Of a stretch of 64,000 nucleotides of DNA, positions 48,325 through 56,957 are shown piece by piece. The translations under genes and the position numbers were made by a program. Every line of letters begins with the position of its first letter. The first letter of the stretch is position 1. The stretch is from positions 62,001 to 126,000 of the forward strand of contig NZ_JACHJI010000002.1 of the NCBI RefSeq assembly GCF_014203535.1, in the 5' to 3' direction. Under the pieces are notes generated by a model. It ran no database searches. It saw nothing but the letters and a program-made list of their open reading frames with translations, and had not been told where the DNA came from. The DNA comes from Streptomyces griseomycini (lineage in GTDB: Bacteria > Actinomycetota > Actinomycetes > Streptomycetales > Streptomycetaceae).

Positions 48325-49589
48325 GGCTCGCGCTCCCCCGGTGGGCCGGCCCGCTCGCGGTGCGGGCCGCCGTCTTCATCACCGTGATGTGCTGCGCGCT
48401 CGCCGCCCTGCTCGGCGTGCTCGTGCACGTCCAGGTGACCGACCAGACCGTCGGCCAGGCGCGCGACGCCGCGCTCCGGCGGCTGGCGGAGGCCACCGAG
48501 GCGTACGAGGCCGGGGAGGCGCTGCGGCCCGGGGCGGGGGTGGACCCGCCGGGGCTGCCCGGGCGGCTGCGGGAACTGGCCGTCGCCGGGGAGCGGGGCA
48601 CGATGCTCGCCCCGTACGGGGGACGGCCCACGATGTGGGCGGCGGGCCCCGTGGACGGGCGGCGGGCGCTCGCGGTCCGGATCGACCACTCCCAGGGCAG
48701 GCGCACCATCGACGGGCTGGACCGGGCCATCGTGTGGTCGTCGGCGACGGCGATCGGGGCCACGCTGCTGGTGGGCGCGTTCGCCGTGACCCGGGTGACG
48801 CGGCGGCTGCACACCACCGCGCGGGTGGCCCGGCGGATCAGCGCGGGCGATCTCGACGCGCGCGTCGGCGATCCCCGGGCGGGGGACCGGAGCCGCCCGC
48901 AGGACGAGGTGGCCGCGGTCGCCGCCGCGCTGGACTCCATGGCGGCCTCGCTGCAGGGCAAGCTGCTCGCCGAGCAGCGGTTCACCGCGGACGTGGCGCA
49001 CGAGCTGCGCACCCCGCTGACCGGGCTGCACGCGGCGGCCGAGCTGCTGCCGCCGGGCCGCCCGACCGAGCTGGTGCGGGACCGGGTGGCGGCGCTGCGC
49101 ACCCTCACCGAGGACCTGCTGGAGATCTCCCGGCTGGACACCGGGCGGGAACGGCTGGAACTGGACACCGAGCGGCTCGGGGAGCTGGCCCGGCGGGTGG
49201 TGCGAGCGTCGGGCGACGGCACGGAGGTCAGGGTCGTCCGGGACGCGTCCGTGGAGACGGACCGGCGGCGGCTGGAGCGGGTGCTCGGCAATCTGGTCGC
49301 CAACGCGCACCGGCACGGGCGGGCGCCGGTGACCCTGACCGTCGACGGTCCGGTCGTCACCGTGCGGGACCACGGGCACGGCTATCCGGAGTACCTCCTC
49401 GCGCACGGGCCGCAGCGGTTCCGCACGGAGGGCGGGACGAAGGGCCATGGGCTCGGCCTGACGATCGCGCGGGGCCAGGCGGAGGTGCTCGGTGCCCGCC
49501 TGGACTTCGCCAACGCCCCGGAGGGCGGGGCGGTGGCACGCCTGACGCTCCCTCACCCCACCCCTGTCACCAGGGACGACGCGGAGTAG
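48321..49589 (+). CDS. Orphan sensor histidine kinase
   Basis: A 422-residue transmembrane kinase. Two membrane helices (~14-36 and ~135-160) flank an extracellular loop of ~95 residues. A HAMP domain follows (TRRLHTTARVARRISAGDLDARVGD), then the HisKA box with His in FTADVAHELRTPLTGLH and a short HATPase domain (NLVANAHRHG, TVRDHGHGYPEYL, GTKGHGLGLTIARG). No response regulator gene lies on either side; a lipoprotein gene is fused by overlap upstream. Its partner must be encoded elsewhere. Confidence 0.9.
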   Translation: MRLALPRWAGPLAVRAAVFITVMCCALAALLGVLVHVQVTDQTVGQARDAALRRLAEATEAYEAGEALRPGAGVDPPGLPGRLRELAVAGERGTMLAPYGGRPTMWAAGPVDGRRALAVRIDHSQGRRTIDGLDRAIVWSSATAIGATLLVGAFAVTRVTRRLHTTARVARRISAGDLDARVGDPRAGDRSRPQDEVAAVAAALDSMAASLQGKLLAEQRFTADVAHELRTPLTGLHAAAELLPPGRPTELVRDRVAALRTLTEDLLEISRLDTGRERLELDTERLGELARRVVRASGDGTEVRVVRDASVETDRRRLERVLGNLVANAHRHGRAPVTLTVDGPVVTVRDHGHGYPEYLLAHGPQRFRTEGGTKGHGLGLTIARGQAEVLGARLDFANAPEGGAVARLTLPHPTPVTRDDAE

Positions 49590-49700
49590 GGCGGGAACGC
49601 CGTCCCCGATGGCGCACCAACACGGGCGGGCACCGGGGGCCGCTCCTAGTGTGGCGGTTAGTCACCTTCGACCCATTGTCCCTCATATGGAGGTACTGCC

Positions 49701-50615
49701 ATGTCCCTGCGTTCTTCGCGCTCTCCCCGCGCCCGCCGCCTGCCCATAGTTCTCGCCGCCGGCGCCCTCGCCGTCGCGGCCGCCGTCACCCCCGCCGTCG
49801 CGAACGACGACGGGGGCCAGGGCGGCGGCAACGGGAACTGGAACCAGCAAGGCGGCGGCGGCAACGGAAACGGAAACCAGCAAGGCGGCGGCAACAACGG
49901 CTGGAACCAGCAAGGCGGCGGCAACAACGGCTGGAACCAGCAGGGCGGCGGCAACAACGGCTGGAACCAGCAGGGCGGCGGCAACGGAAACGGAAACCAG
50001 CAGGGCGGCGGGGGCAACGGCGGCCACGACAACGGCGGCGGCAACGGCGGCGGCAACGGAAACCAGCAAGGCGGCGGAGGCAACGGCAACCAGCAAGGCG
50101 GCAACGGAAACGGCCACGGCAACGGCAACCAGCAGGGCGGCGGAGGCAACGGCGGCCACGACAACGGCGGCGGCAACGGAAACCAGCAAGGCGGCGGGGG
50201 CAACGGCAACCAGCAAGGCGGCGGGGGCAACGGCAACCAGCAGGGCGGCGGCAACGGAAACGGCCACGGCAACGGCAACCAGCAGGGCGGCGGGGGCAAC
50301 GGCAACCAGCAAGGCGGCGGCAACGGAAACGGCCACGGCAACCAGCAAGGCGGCGGGGGCAACGGCAACCACGGCGACCGGGGCCGGTACAAGGGCGTCG
50401 TCACGGCGGACTCGCTGGCCCTGCGCAGCGCCCCGAACCGGGGCTCGCGGATCATCCGGTACGCCCACAGGGGCGAGGTCGTCTCGATCTTCTGCAAGGT
50501 CTCCGGCGAGAAGGTGCACGGCAACCCCCTCTGGTACCTCCTCACGGACGGCACCTGGGCCTGGGGCCCGGCCCGCCACATCGACAACATCGGCCCCGCG
50601 CCACGCTGGTGCTGA
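49701..50615 (+). CDS. Secreted Gly/Asn/Gln-repeat protein with C-terminal SH3 domain
   Basis: A 304-residue exported protein. The signal peptide (~1-34) ends TPAVA-ND. Residues ~37-225 are low complexity, built from NQQGGGGNGNG, GGNNGWNQQ and GNGGHDNGG units in tandem. Residues ~232-304 form a bacterial SH3 domain (GVVTADSLALRSAPNRGSRIIRYAHRGEVVSIFCKVSGEKV...WYLLTDGTWAWGPARHI), a fold that often binds peptidoglycan. Two Cys may pair. The ATG follows GGAGGTA. The flexible repeat could act as a spacer through the wall. It precedes a FtsW/PBP pair by 43 bp but with no overlap. Confidence 0.85.
   Translation: MSLRSSRSPRARRLPIVLAAGALAVAAAVTPAVANDDGGQGGGNGNWNQQGGGGNGNGNQQGGGNNGWNQQGGGNNGWNQQGGGNNGWNQQGGGNGNGNQQGGGGNGGHDNGGGNGGGNGNQQGGGGNGNQQGGNGNGHGNGNQQGGGGNGGHDNGGGNGNQQGGGGNGNQQGGGGNGNQQGGGNGNGHGNGNQQGGGGNGNQQGGGNGNGHGNQQGGGGNGNHGDRGRYKGVVTADSLALRSAPNRGSRIIRYAHRGEVVSIFCKVSGEKVHGNPLWYLLTDGTWAWGPARHIDNIGPAPRWC
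49830..50372 (+). repeat. Coding minisatellite (Gly/Asn/Gln repeat)
   Basis: Imperfect tandem units such as GGCGGCAACAACGGCTGGAA (three near-identical copies around 49880-49980) and GGCGGCGGGGGCAACGGCAACCAGCA recur for about 540 bp. All unit lengths are multiples of three, so copy number could change without frame loss. Confidence 0.85.
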
Positions 50616-50658
50616 CGAACGAAGCACGCAAAGCGTGTCATGTGGGTAAGTTCCGGGC

Positions 50659-52023
50659 ATGAGCAAGGCCGGAATCACCCTGGCGACGGCGCGCGGACCG
50701 GCCGCGCCCACCGTCCGCCCCTCCCGGCGCCGGGGCATCGAACTCACCCTGATCGTCCTGGCCGTCCTGCTGTCGGTGTACGGGTACTGCGCCGTCGGCC
50801 TGGCCCAGAACGGCTCCGTCCCGCCCGGCGCCGCCGGTTACGGCGCCGGGCTCGGCGTGCTCGCCCTGGTCGCGCACCTGGCGGTGCGCTGGCGGGCGCC
50901 GCACGCCGACCCGCTGCCGCTCCCCATCGGCGTCCTGCTCAACGGCCTCGGCCTGGTGCTGATCTACCGGCTCGACCTGGAGACGCCGGGCGATCCGGCG
51001 GCCCCCACCCAGTTGGTCTGGTCGACGCTGGGCGTGGCGCTGTTCACCGTGGTGGTGCTGGTGCTGCGCGACCACCGGGTCCTCCAGTGCTACACCTACG
51101 TCTGCGTCGCCGCCGCGCTGGTCCTGTTGACGGTCCCGATCCTCTTCCCGGCGGTGAACGGGGCCCGGATCTGGATCCGGGTCGCCGGGTTCTCCATCCA
51201 GCCCGGTGAGTTCGCGAAGGTGCTGCTGGCGGTCTTCTTCGCCGCGTACCTCGCCGCGAACCGGAGCGCCCTCACCTACGCCGGCCGCCGGGTCTGGCGG
51301 CTGCAGCTGCCCACCGGCCGGGTGCTCGGCCCGATCGTCGCCGTCTGGCTGGTCAGCGTGGGCGTACTGGTGCTGGAGCGGGACCTCGGCACCTCGCTGC
51401 TGTTCTTCGGCCTGTTCGTGGTCCTGCTGTACGTCGCCACCGGCCGCACCGGCTGGATCGCCGTCGGCCTGCTGCTGGCGTCGCTGGGCGCGGTGGCCGT
51501 GGGCCGGCTGGAGCCGCACGTGCACCACCGGATCGAGACCTGGCTGCACCCGTTCGCCTCCATCGAGGCGGGTGAGGGCCCGAACCAGCTGGCCCAGTCC
51601 CTGTTCGCCTTCGCGGAGGGCGGGATGCTCGGCACCGGGCTCGGGCTGGGGCACTCCGTGCTCATCGGCTTCGCGGTCAAGTCCGACTTCATCCTGGCGA
51701 CGGCCGGCGAGGAGCTGGGCCTGGCCGGACTGTCCGCGATCTTCCTGCTCTACGGGCTGCTGGTGGAGCGCGGCTACCGGGCGGGGCTCGCCCTGCGCGA
51801 CCCGTTCGGCCGGCTGCTCGCCGTGGGCCTCGCCTCCCTCGTGGCGCTCCAGGTGTTCGTGATCGCGGGCGGGGTGACCGGGCTGATCCCGCTGACCGGG
51901 ATGGCGATGCCGTTCCTGGCGCAGGGCGGCTCGTCGGTGGTGACCAACTGGACGATCGTGGCGCTGCTGGTCCGGCTCAGCGACTCGGCGCGCCGCCCGG
52001 GCGGCGGGGGTGCCGTCCGGTGA
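50659..52023 (+). CDS. FtsW/RodA/SpoVE-family SEDS protein
   Basis: A peptidoglycan glycosyltransferase of the SEDS family, 454 residues, about ten to eleven membrane helices. Diagnostic parts are NGARIWIRVAGFSIQPGEFAKVLLAVFFAAYL, the extracellular loop with catalytic-type Asp in ERDLGTSLLFFG and the C-terminal GLIPLTGMAMPFLAQGGSSVVTNW. The last codons overlap the class B PBP start (GTGA), the normal SEDS/bPBP arrangement. From memory this matches the SCO5302 paralog rather than FtsW of the dcw cluster. The ATG lies a few bases after TAAGTT, so a leaderless start is possible. Confidence 0.93.
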   Translation: MSKAGITLATARGPAAPTVRPSRRRGIELTLIVLAVLLSVYGYCAVGLAQNGSVPPGAAGYGAGLGVLALVAHLAVRWRAPHADPLPLPIGVLLNGLGLVLIYRLDLETPGDPAAPTQLVWSTLGVALFTVVVLVLRDHRVLQCYTYVCVAAALVLLTVPILFPAVNGARIWIRVAGFSIQPGEFAKVLLAVFFAAYLAANRSALTYAGRRVWRLQLPTGRVLGPIVAVWLVSVGVLVLERDLGTSLLFFGLFVVLLYVATGRTGWIAVGLLLASLGAVAVGRLEPHVHHRIETWLHPFASIEAGEGPNQLAQSLFAFAEGGMLGTGLGLGHSVLIGFAVKSDFILATAGEELGLAGLSAIFLLYGLLVERGYRAGLALRDPFGRLLAVGLASLVALQVFVIAGGVTGLIPLTGMAMPFLAQGGSSVVTNWTIVALLVRLSDSARRPGGGGAVR

Positions 52024-53477
52024 CGCGGCACATCCGGCGCGCCGGTCTCTTCTGCGCCCTGCTGCTGGTCGCCCTGCTGGTGAACGCCGCCCGCGTCCAG
52101 GTCCTGCGGGCCGACGCCTACGACGACAACCCGGCCGACCGCCGCGACGCCATCACCCGCTACCGGCAGCCGCGCGGCGACATCCTGGTCGCCGGCCGGC
52201 CGGTCACCGGCTCGCGGGACACCGGGGAGCACCTGCGCTACGAACGGACGTACACCGACGGGCCGCTGTACGCGCCGGTGACCGGTTTCGCCTCGCAGGA
52301 GTACGGGACGACGCTGCTGGAGCACACCGAGGACGGGCTGCTGTCCGGCGCCGACCCGGTGCTCGCGCCGCTGCCGCTGTGGAACGAGTTCACCCGCTCC
52401 CGCAACGCGGGCGGCCACGTCGTGACCACGATCGACCCTGCGGCGCAGCGCGCGGCGTACGAGGGGCTGCGCTCGCGCAAGGGGGCGGTGGCGGCGGTGG
52501 AGCCGTCGACCGGCCGGATCCTGGCACTGGTGTCGGTCCCCTCGTACGACCCCGGGCTGCTGTCGGGGAACGGCAGGACGGCGCGGGACGCCTGGGCGCG
52601 GCTGAACGCCGACCCGGACCGGCCGATGCTGAACCGGGCGGTGCAGCGGACGTACCCGCCGGGTTCGACGTTCAAGGTGGTCACCGCGGCGGCGGCGCTG
52701 AACGCGGGCGTGGTGACCGACCTCGACGAGCCGACCGACTCCCCCGGCCCGTACCGGCTGCCGGGCACGACGACGCGGCTGACCAACGGGTCCCCGGGCT
52801 GCGCGGACGCCTCGGTGCGGGAGGCGTTCACCTGGTCCTGCAACACGGTCTTCGCCAAGCTGGGCGTGGAGACGGGCGTGGCGGACATGACGGCCACGGC
52901 GCAGGCCTTCGGCTTCAACGACGGGGACCTGCGGGTCCCGTTCCGGGTGGCGCGCAGCACCTTCGACACCACGGTGGACCGGGCGCAGCTCGCGCTGGCG
53001 TCGATCGGGCAGTACAACACCCGGGCCACGCCGCTGCAGATGGCGATGGTGGCGGCGGCCGTCGCGAACGGGGGGCAGGTGCGGGAGCCGTACCTGGTGG
53101 AGCGGACGGTGCGGGCGGGCGGCGGCACGGTGTCGACGGCCGGCTCCCGTCCGGTGCGGCGGGTCATGCATCCGTCGACGGCGATGCTGATGCGGGAGCT
53201 GATGCGGGGCGTGGTGGAGAAGGGGACCGGCACGAAGGCCGCGGTCCGCGGTGCCGTGGTCGGCGGCAAGACCGGTACCGCCCAGCACGGCCTGGGGAAC
53301 TCCGGGACGCCGTACGCCTGGTTCGTCTCCTGGGCGCAGGGCCGTGAGGACATGGAGGCGAAGGTGGCGGTCGCCGTGGTGGTCGAGGACGCGGCGGCGA
53401 ACCGGCGGGAGGTCAGCGGGGGCGGGACGGCGGCCCCGATCGCGCGGGCGGTGATGGAGGCGGTGCTGAACTCGTAG
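52020..53477 (+). CDS. Class B penicillin-binding protein (transpeptidase)
   Basis: Cross-links peptidoglycan as partner of the SEDS protein upstream. The 485 residues have one N-terminal membrane helix (~9-25) and a short pedestal domain (DRRDAITRYRQPRGDILVAG). The transpeptidase domain has all three motifs: SxxK in PPGSTFKVVTA, SxN in FTWSCNTVFAKLG and KTG in VVGGKTGTAQHG. So unlike the PBP-like protein at 41-42.7 kb it should be active and beta-lactam sensitive. Start GTG overlaps the SEDS gene. Confidence 0.95.
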   Translation: MTRHIRRAGLFCALLLVALLVNAARVQVLRADAYDDNPADRRDAITRYRQPRGDILVAGRPVTGSRDTGEHLRYERTYTDGPLYAPVTGFASQEYGTTLLEHTEDGLLSGADPVLAPLPLWNEFTRSRNAGGHVVTTIDPAAQRAAYEGLRSRKGAVAAVEPSTGRILALVSVPSYDPGLLSGNGRTARDAWARLNADPDRPMLNRAVQRTYPPGSTFKVVTAAAALNAGVVTDLDEPTDSPGPYRLPGTTTRLTNGSPGCADASVREAFTWSCNTVFAKLGVETGVADMTATAQAFGFNDGDLRVPFRVARSTFDTTVDRAQLALASIGQYNTRATPLQMAMVAAAVANGGQVREPYLVERTVRAGGGTVSTAGSRPVRRVMHPSTAMLMRELMRGVVEKGTGTKAAVRGAVVGGKTGTAQHGLGNSGTPYAWFVSWAQGREDMEAKVAVAVVVEDAAANRREVSGGGTAAPIARAVMEAVLNS

Positions 53478-53543
53478 GCACAGCCGCCCACTTACTGAGA
53501 CGGGGGCTACCGAACCCCCGGCTCCCGACCTACCGTTCGGTCC

Positions 53544-54053
53544 ATGACCGAGACCACCGCCGCGTACGAACTCGCCCAGGTGAACATCGCCCGCCTCAAG
53601 GCCCCGCTGGACTCCCCGCAGCTGAAGGACTTCGTCGACAGCCTCGACCCGGTGAACGCGGACGCCGACGCCGCCCCCGGCTTCGTCTGGCGCCTCCAGA
53701 GCGAGGAGGGCGACGCGACGGACATCTCCGTCTTCGGCGACTCGTGGCTGATCATCAACATGTCGGTGTGGCGGGACGCCGACGCCCTGACGGCCTTCAT
53801 GTACCAGGGCCGCCACCGGGAGATGCTGGCGCGGCGCAGGGAGTGGTTCGAGCGCGTCCAGGAGGCGATGGCGACCCTGTGGTGGGTTCCGGCGGGTCAC
53901 CGCCCGACGGTCGCGGAGGCGGAGGCCCGGCTGCTGCACCTGCGCGCCAACGGCCCGACGCCGTACGCCTTCACGCTGCGGACCTCGTTCCCTCCGGGGG
54001 CGTCGGAGCCGGTGCTCGGCGAGGTGCCGGAGGGGCTGGGCTGCTCGGTCTAG
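53544..54053 (+). CDS. DUF3291 family protein
   Basis: A 169-residue soluble protein, DUF3291 type: YELAQVNIARLKAPLDSPQLKDFVDSLDPVNA, PGFVWRL, LIINMSVWRDADALTAFMYQGRHREMLARRREWF. This resembles the dimeric ferredoxin-like fold of the antibiotic-biosynthesis monooxygenase superfamily, but no activity is established. TACCGT lies about 8 bases before the ATG with no ribosome site, so a leaderless mRNA is possible. Its stop overlaps the end of the convergent Uma2 remnant by four bases. Confidence 0.8.
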   Translation: MTETTAAYELAQVNIARLKAPLDSPQLKDFVDSLDPVNADADAAPGFVWRLQSEEGDATDISVFGDSWLIINMSVWRDADALTAFMYQGRHREMLARRREWFERVQEAMATLWWVPAGHRPTVAEAEARLLHLRANGPTPYAFTLRTSFPPGASEPVLGEVPEGLGCSV

Positions 54054-54647
54054 CGGCGGCGGTCGACGGCGGTGAGGTCGACGTCGACGGGGAACGGGAC
54101 GGTCAGCTTGAGCCGGTTGTGGAAGATGCCCATCGGGACGTACGACCTGGTCATCGGGTCCAGTTCGTAGACGTAGACCACGGGGAGTCCGTCGTTCTCC
54201 TCGACGCGCCGGTAGTGCGGGATGCCCGCGGCCGCGTACTTCCTCGGTTTCACCTCGCGGTCCCGTTCCTGCGAGTCTCTGGAGACGACCTCGACGGCGA
54301 TCACGACGTCCTCCGGCCGGTACCAGGTCTGGTCCGGCCCGGCGTCGGCGTCCGCCCGGAACACCAGGACATCGGGTTCCGGGCGGTTGCGCTCGTTGAG
54401 CTTGACGGTCATCTCACGGATGACGTCCAGTCCATCCGGCGCCTGAGCCAGCAGGGCGTCGTAGCAGCCGAATGACGCGTGAGTGGAAATTGGTCCGCGG
54501 GCTCACGAAGACGAGGCTCCTGTCGATCAGCTCCGTGTGCGGAGGCAGGTCGGGAAGCTCGTCGAGGTCGTCCGCCGTCCAGCCGCCCTCCGGCGGACGA
54601 GGCCACCGGTAGTCGCCGTCCAGCCCGAAGTCGCGTGCGGCGTTCAT
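54050..54647 (-). pseudogene. Uma2-family endonuclease gene, frameshifted
   Basis: Two adjoining minus-strand reading frames make one Uma2/DUF820 protein. The first frame (from ATG at 54647) gives GGWTADDLDELPDLPPHTELIDRSLVF, the usual N-terminus, and runs out of frame near 54470. The second frame then gives ALLAQAPDGLDVIRE and MTVKLNERNRPEPDVLVF through to AVEVVSRDSQERD, the catalytic part with Asp and the Glu/Val strand. Joining them needs one base skipped between about 54460 and 54490. Either the gene is broken in this strain or there is a sequencing error. Uma2 proteins have a PD-(D/E)XK-like nuclease fold; their role in Streptomyces is unknown. Confidence 0.85.
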
Positions 54648-54870
54648 GATCGTTCCCATGTGCTGCGGTCTGACCGGCACGGCCAGCGTACCCAGGGCGA
54701 ACGGCGACGCGGCGCTCCATGAGGTGAGGCGCGGGCGCGCCGTTGACGCCCCGCCCGGTAGACCGGTCGTCAACAAGTCCTGCGCGAAGGATTGACGCCC
54801 TTGTTGACAGGTAGTCTCATAAGTGGGGTGAACCACCGGTGACCCGAGACGCCCGCGAGGTGGAACCGCC

Positions 54871-55809
54871 ATGACGACCCTGACGGAAGCCGACGCGCTC
54901 GACGGCCTGCGCGACGCGCTCGGCCTGCTCAAGGACCGCGAGCAGGTGGCCCAGCGGCTGCTCGACGCTTCCGCCAAGCACTCCTTCGACCCGGACCGGG
55001 AACTGGACTGGGACGCGCCCTTCGAGGAGGGCAAGTGGTTCTGGCCGCCCGAGCTGGTGTCGCTGTACGACACCCCGATGTGGGAGCGGATGAGCGAGGA
55101 GCAGCGCATCCTGCTCTCCCGGCACGAGGCCGCCGCGCTCGCCTCGCTCGGCATCTGGTTCGAGATCATCCTCATGCAGCTGCTGGTGCGGCACATCTAC
55201 GACAAGTCCGCCACGAGCGCGCACGTGCGCTACGCGCTCACCGAGATCGAGGACGAGTGCCGGCACTCGAAGATGTTCGCCCGGCTGATCACCCGCGGCG
55301 GCACCCCCTGGTACCCGGTGAGCCGGGTCCACCAGCAGCTCGGCCGGCTGTTCAAGACGGTCTCCACCACTCCGGGCTCCTTCACGGCGACCCTGCTCGG
55401 CGAGGAGGTCCTGGACTGGATGCAGCGGCTGACTTTCCCGGACGAGCGGGTCCAGCCGCTGATCCGGGGCGTCACCCGCATCCACGTCGTCGAGGAGGCT
55501 CGGCACGTGCGCTACGCCCGTGAGGAGCTGCGGCGCCAGATGGTGACCGCGCCGAAGTGGTCGCAGGAGTTCACCCGGCTCACCTCCGGCGAGTTCGCCC
55601 GCGTCTTCTCCGTGGCGTTCGTGAACCCGGAGGTCTACGCGAACGTCGGCCTGGACAAGCGCGCGGCCGTGGCCCAGGTCAGGGCGAGCGGGCACCGGCG
55701 GGACGTGATGCAGCAGGGCGCCAGGCGCCTGACGGACTTCCTGGACGACATCGGGGTGCTGCGGGGCGTCGGCCGGAAGCTGTGGAAGTCGTCCGGGCTG
55801 CTGGCGTAG
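54871..55809 (+). CDS. Diiron oxygenase, AurF-like
   Basis: A 312-residue all-helical protein with a diiron-binding pattern. Helices carry Glu/His ligands: HEAAALASLGIWFEIIL, RYALTEIEDECRHSKMF (ExxxH) and IHVVEEARHVRYAREEL (ExxxH). This matches the AurF-like (p-aminobenzoate N-oxygenase) family, which uses O2. The substrate is unknown and the gene is not in a biosynthetic cluster. The ATG follows TTGACA, TAGTCT and other candidate promoter hexamers (54792-54824) without a clean spacing. The TetR gene 35 bp downstream is the likely regulator. Confidence 0.85.
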   Translation: MTTLTEADALDGLRDALGLLKDREQVAQRLLDASAKHSFDPDRELDWDAPFEEGKWFWPPELVSLYDTPMWERMSEEQRILLSRHEAAALASLGIWFEIILMQLLVRHIYDKSATSAHVRYALTEIEDECRHSKMFARLITRGGTPWYPVSRVHQQLGRLFKTVSTTPGSFTATLLGEEVLDWMQRLTFPDERVQPLIRGVTRIHVVEEARHVRYAREELRRQMVTAPKWSQEFTRLTSGEFARVFSVAFVNPEVYANVGLDKRAAVAQVRASGHRRDVMQQGARRLTDFLDDIGVLRGVGRKLWKSSGLLA

Positions 55810-55844
55810 GCACCCGTCCGGGGCGGGCGGTTACGCTGCGGGGC

Positions 55845-56498
55845 ATGACCCCGCAGGCTCCCACCCCCGCCTACCGGCGGCTCAGCGTCGAGGAACGCCG
55901 CAGCCAGCTGCTCGACGCCGCGCTGTCCCTCTTCGCCCACCGCGCCCCGGAAGAGGTGTCCCTGGACGACGTGGCGGAGGCGGCCGGGGTGTCACGGCCC
56001 CTGGTGTACCGGTACTTCCCGGGCGGCAAGCAGCAGCTGTACGAGGCCGCCCTGAGGTCGGCCGCCGACGAGCTGCGGCACTGCTTCGACGAGCCGCACG
56101 AGGGCCCGCTGCTGCTCCGGCTGTCCCGGGCCCTCGACCGCTACCTCGCCTTCGTCGACCAGCACGGCACCGGGTTCAGCGCGCTGCTGCAGGGCGGGAG
56201 CGTCGTGGAGACCTCCCGCACGACCGCGATCGTCGACGGGGTGCGGCGGGCCGCCGCCGAGCACATCCTCAGCCATCTGGGGGTGGCCGGGCCCGGGCCC
56301 CGGCTGCGGATGACCATCCGGATGTGGATCACGGCCGTCGAGGCGGCCTCGCTGATCTGGCTCGACGAGGACAAGCAGCCGCCGGCGGACGAACTGCGGG
56401 ACTGGCTCGTGGAGCAGTTCGTGGCGGTGCTGGAGGTGACCGCGCGGCGCGACCCGCAGACCGAGGCGCTGGTCCGGGAACTGGCCGCGGACCTCTGA
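55845..56498 (+). CDS. TetR-family transcriptional regulator
   Basis: A 217-residue repressor. The N-terminal helix-turn-helix is VEERRSQLLDAALSLFAHRAPEEVSLDDVAEAAGVSRPLVYRYFPGGK, in the usual TetR form. The ligand domain (~60-215) is all-helical with TGFSALLQGGSVVETSRTTAIVDGVRR. It is 35 bp downstream of the diiron oxygenase gene on the same strand and probably in its transcript, suggesting autogenous control; the operator was not identified. Confidence 0.9.
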   Translation: MTPQAPTPAYRRLSVEERRSQLLDAALSLFAHRAPEEVSLDDVAEAAGVSRPLVYRYFPGGKQQLYEAALRSAADELRHCFDEPHEGPLLLRLSRALDRYLAFVDQHGTGFSALLQGGSVVETSRTTAIVDGVRRAAAEHILSHLGVAGPGPRLRMTIRMWITAVEAASLIWLDEDKQPPADELRDWLVEQFVAVLEVTARRDPQTEALVRELAADL

Positions 56499-56521
56499 CC
56501 GGGGACCGGGGACACCGGCGC

Positions 56522-56854
56522 ATGGCCGACACTGGTGCCGTGAAGAGCGAAGACACCCCGTTCGAGGGCGGGCCCATGGACGGGCGCGTCCTGCCCGTGC
56601 TGCTGGGCATCACCGGGCACCCGCCCAAGACGTACCGCATTCCGGTCCCGGCCCCGGACGGCGGCCCGCCCACGGTGCTGGTCTACCGGCGCGTGCCCCG
56701 CGGGCGGAGCGGACGGACCGGGCTGACGCAGGGGTGGAAGTACCTGTACGACCCCACGGGGCAGGCGGGCGGCCGCCCGAGGTGGCCGTGGTCGAAGCCC
56801 GTGCCCGATCCAGACGCCACGCCGAAGGGCAAGCCGGACGACGCGAACGGGTGA
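56522..56854 (+). CDS. Small conserved hypothetical protein
   Basis: A 110-residue basic, Pro-rich protein: FEGGPMDGRVLPVLLG, KTYRIPVPAPDG, VLVYRRVP, GWKYLYDPTG. This order (GGPMDG, Y-x-R-P) recurs in short Streptomyces proteins of unknown function. There is no signal or membrane segment. A GTG six codons in (VKSEDTPFEGG) is an equally good start, and no ribosome site separates the two. Small 103-bp gap to the NlpC gene. Confidence 0.6.
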   Translation: MADTGAVKSEDTPFEGGPMDGRVLPVLLGITGHPPKTYRIPVPAPDGGPPTVLVYRRVPRGRSGRTGLTQGWKYLYDPTGQAGGRPRWPWSKPVPDPDATPKGKPDDANG

Positions 56855-56957
56855 CCCGGTTGCGCCGAACCGCGCACACCCGGCGAGCGGGCCCGGAGAA
56901 CACGTCCGATGCTCGCGATGCGGAGCGGACGAGCCGCCCCGCGTCGGAGGTGATGAC

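Noticed and set aside
49830..50372. CRISPR-like regular repeats
   Set aside because: Units are short, imperfect, adjoining without unique spacers, and are in frame within a secreted protein gene.
56855..56957. c-di-AMP (ydaO-type) riboswitch before the NlpC/P60 gene
   Set aside because: Such switches precede some actinobacterial wall hydrolases, but the gap is only 103 bp and lacks the expected conserved core.
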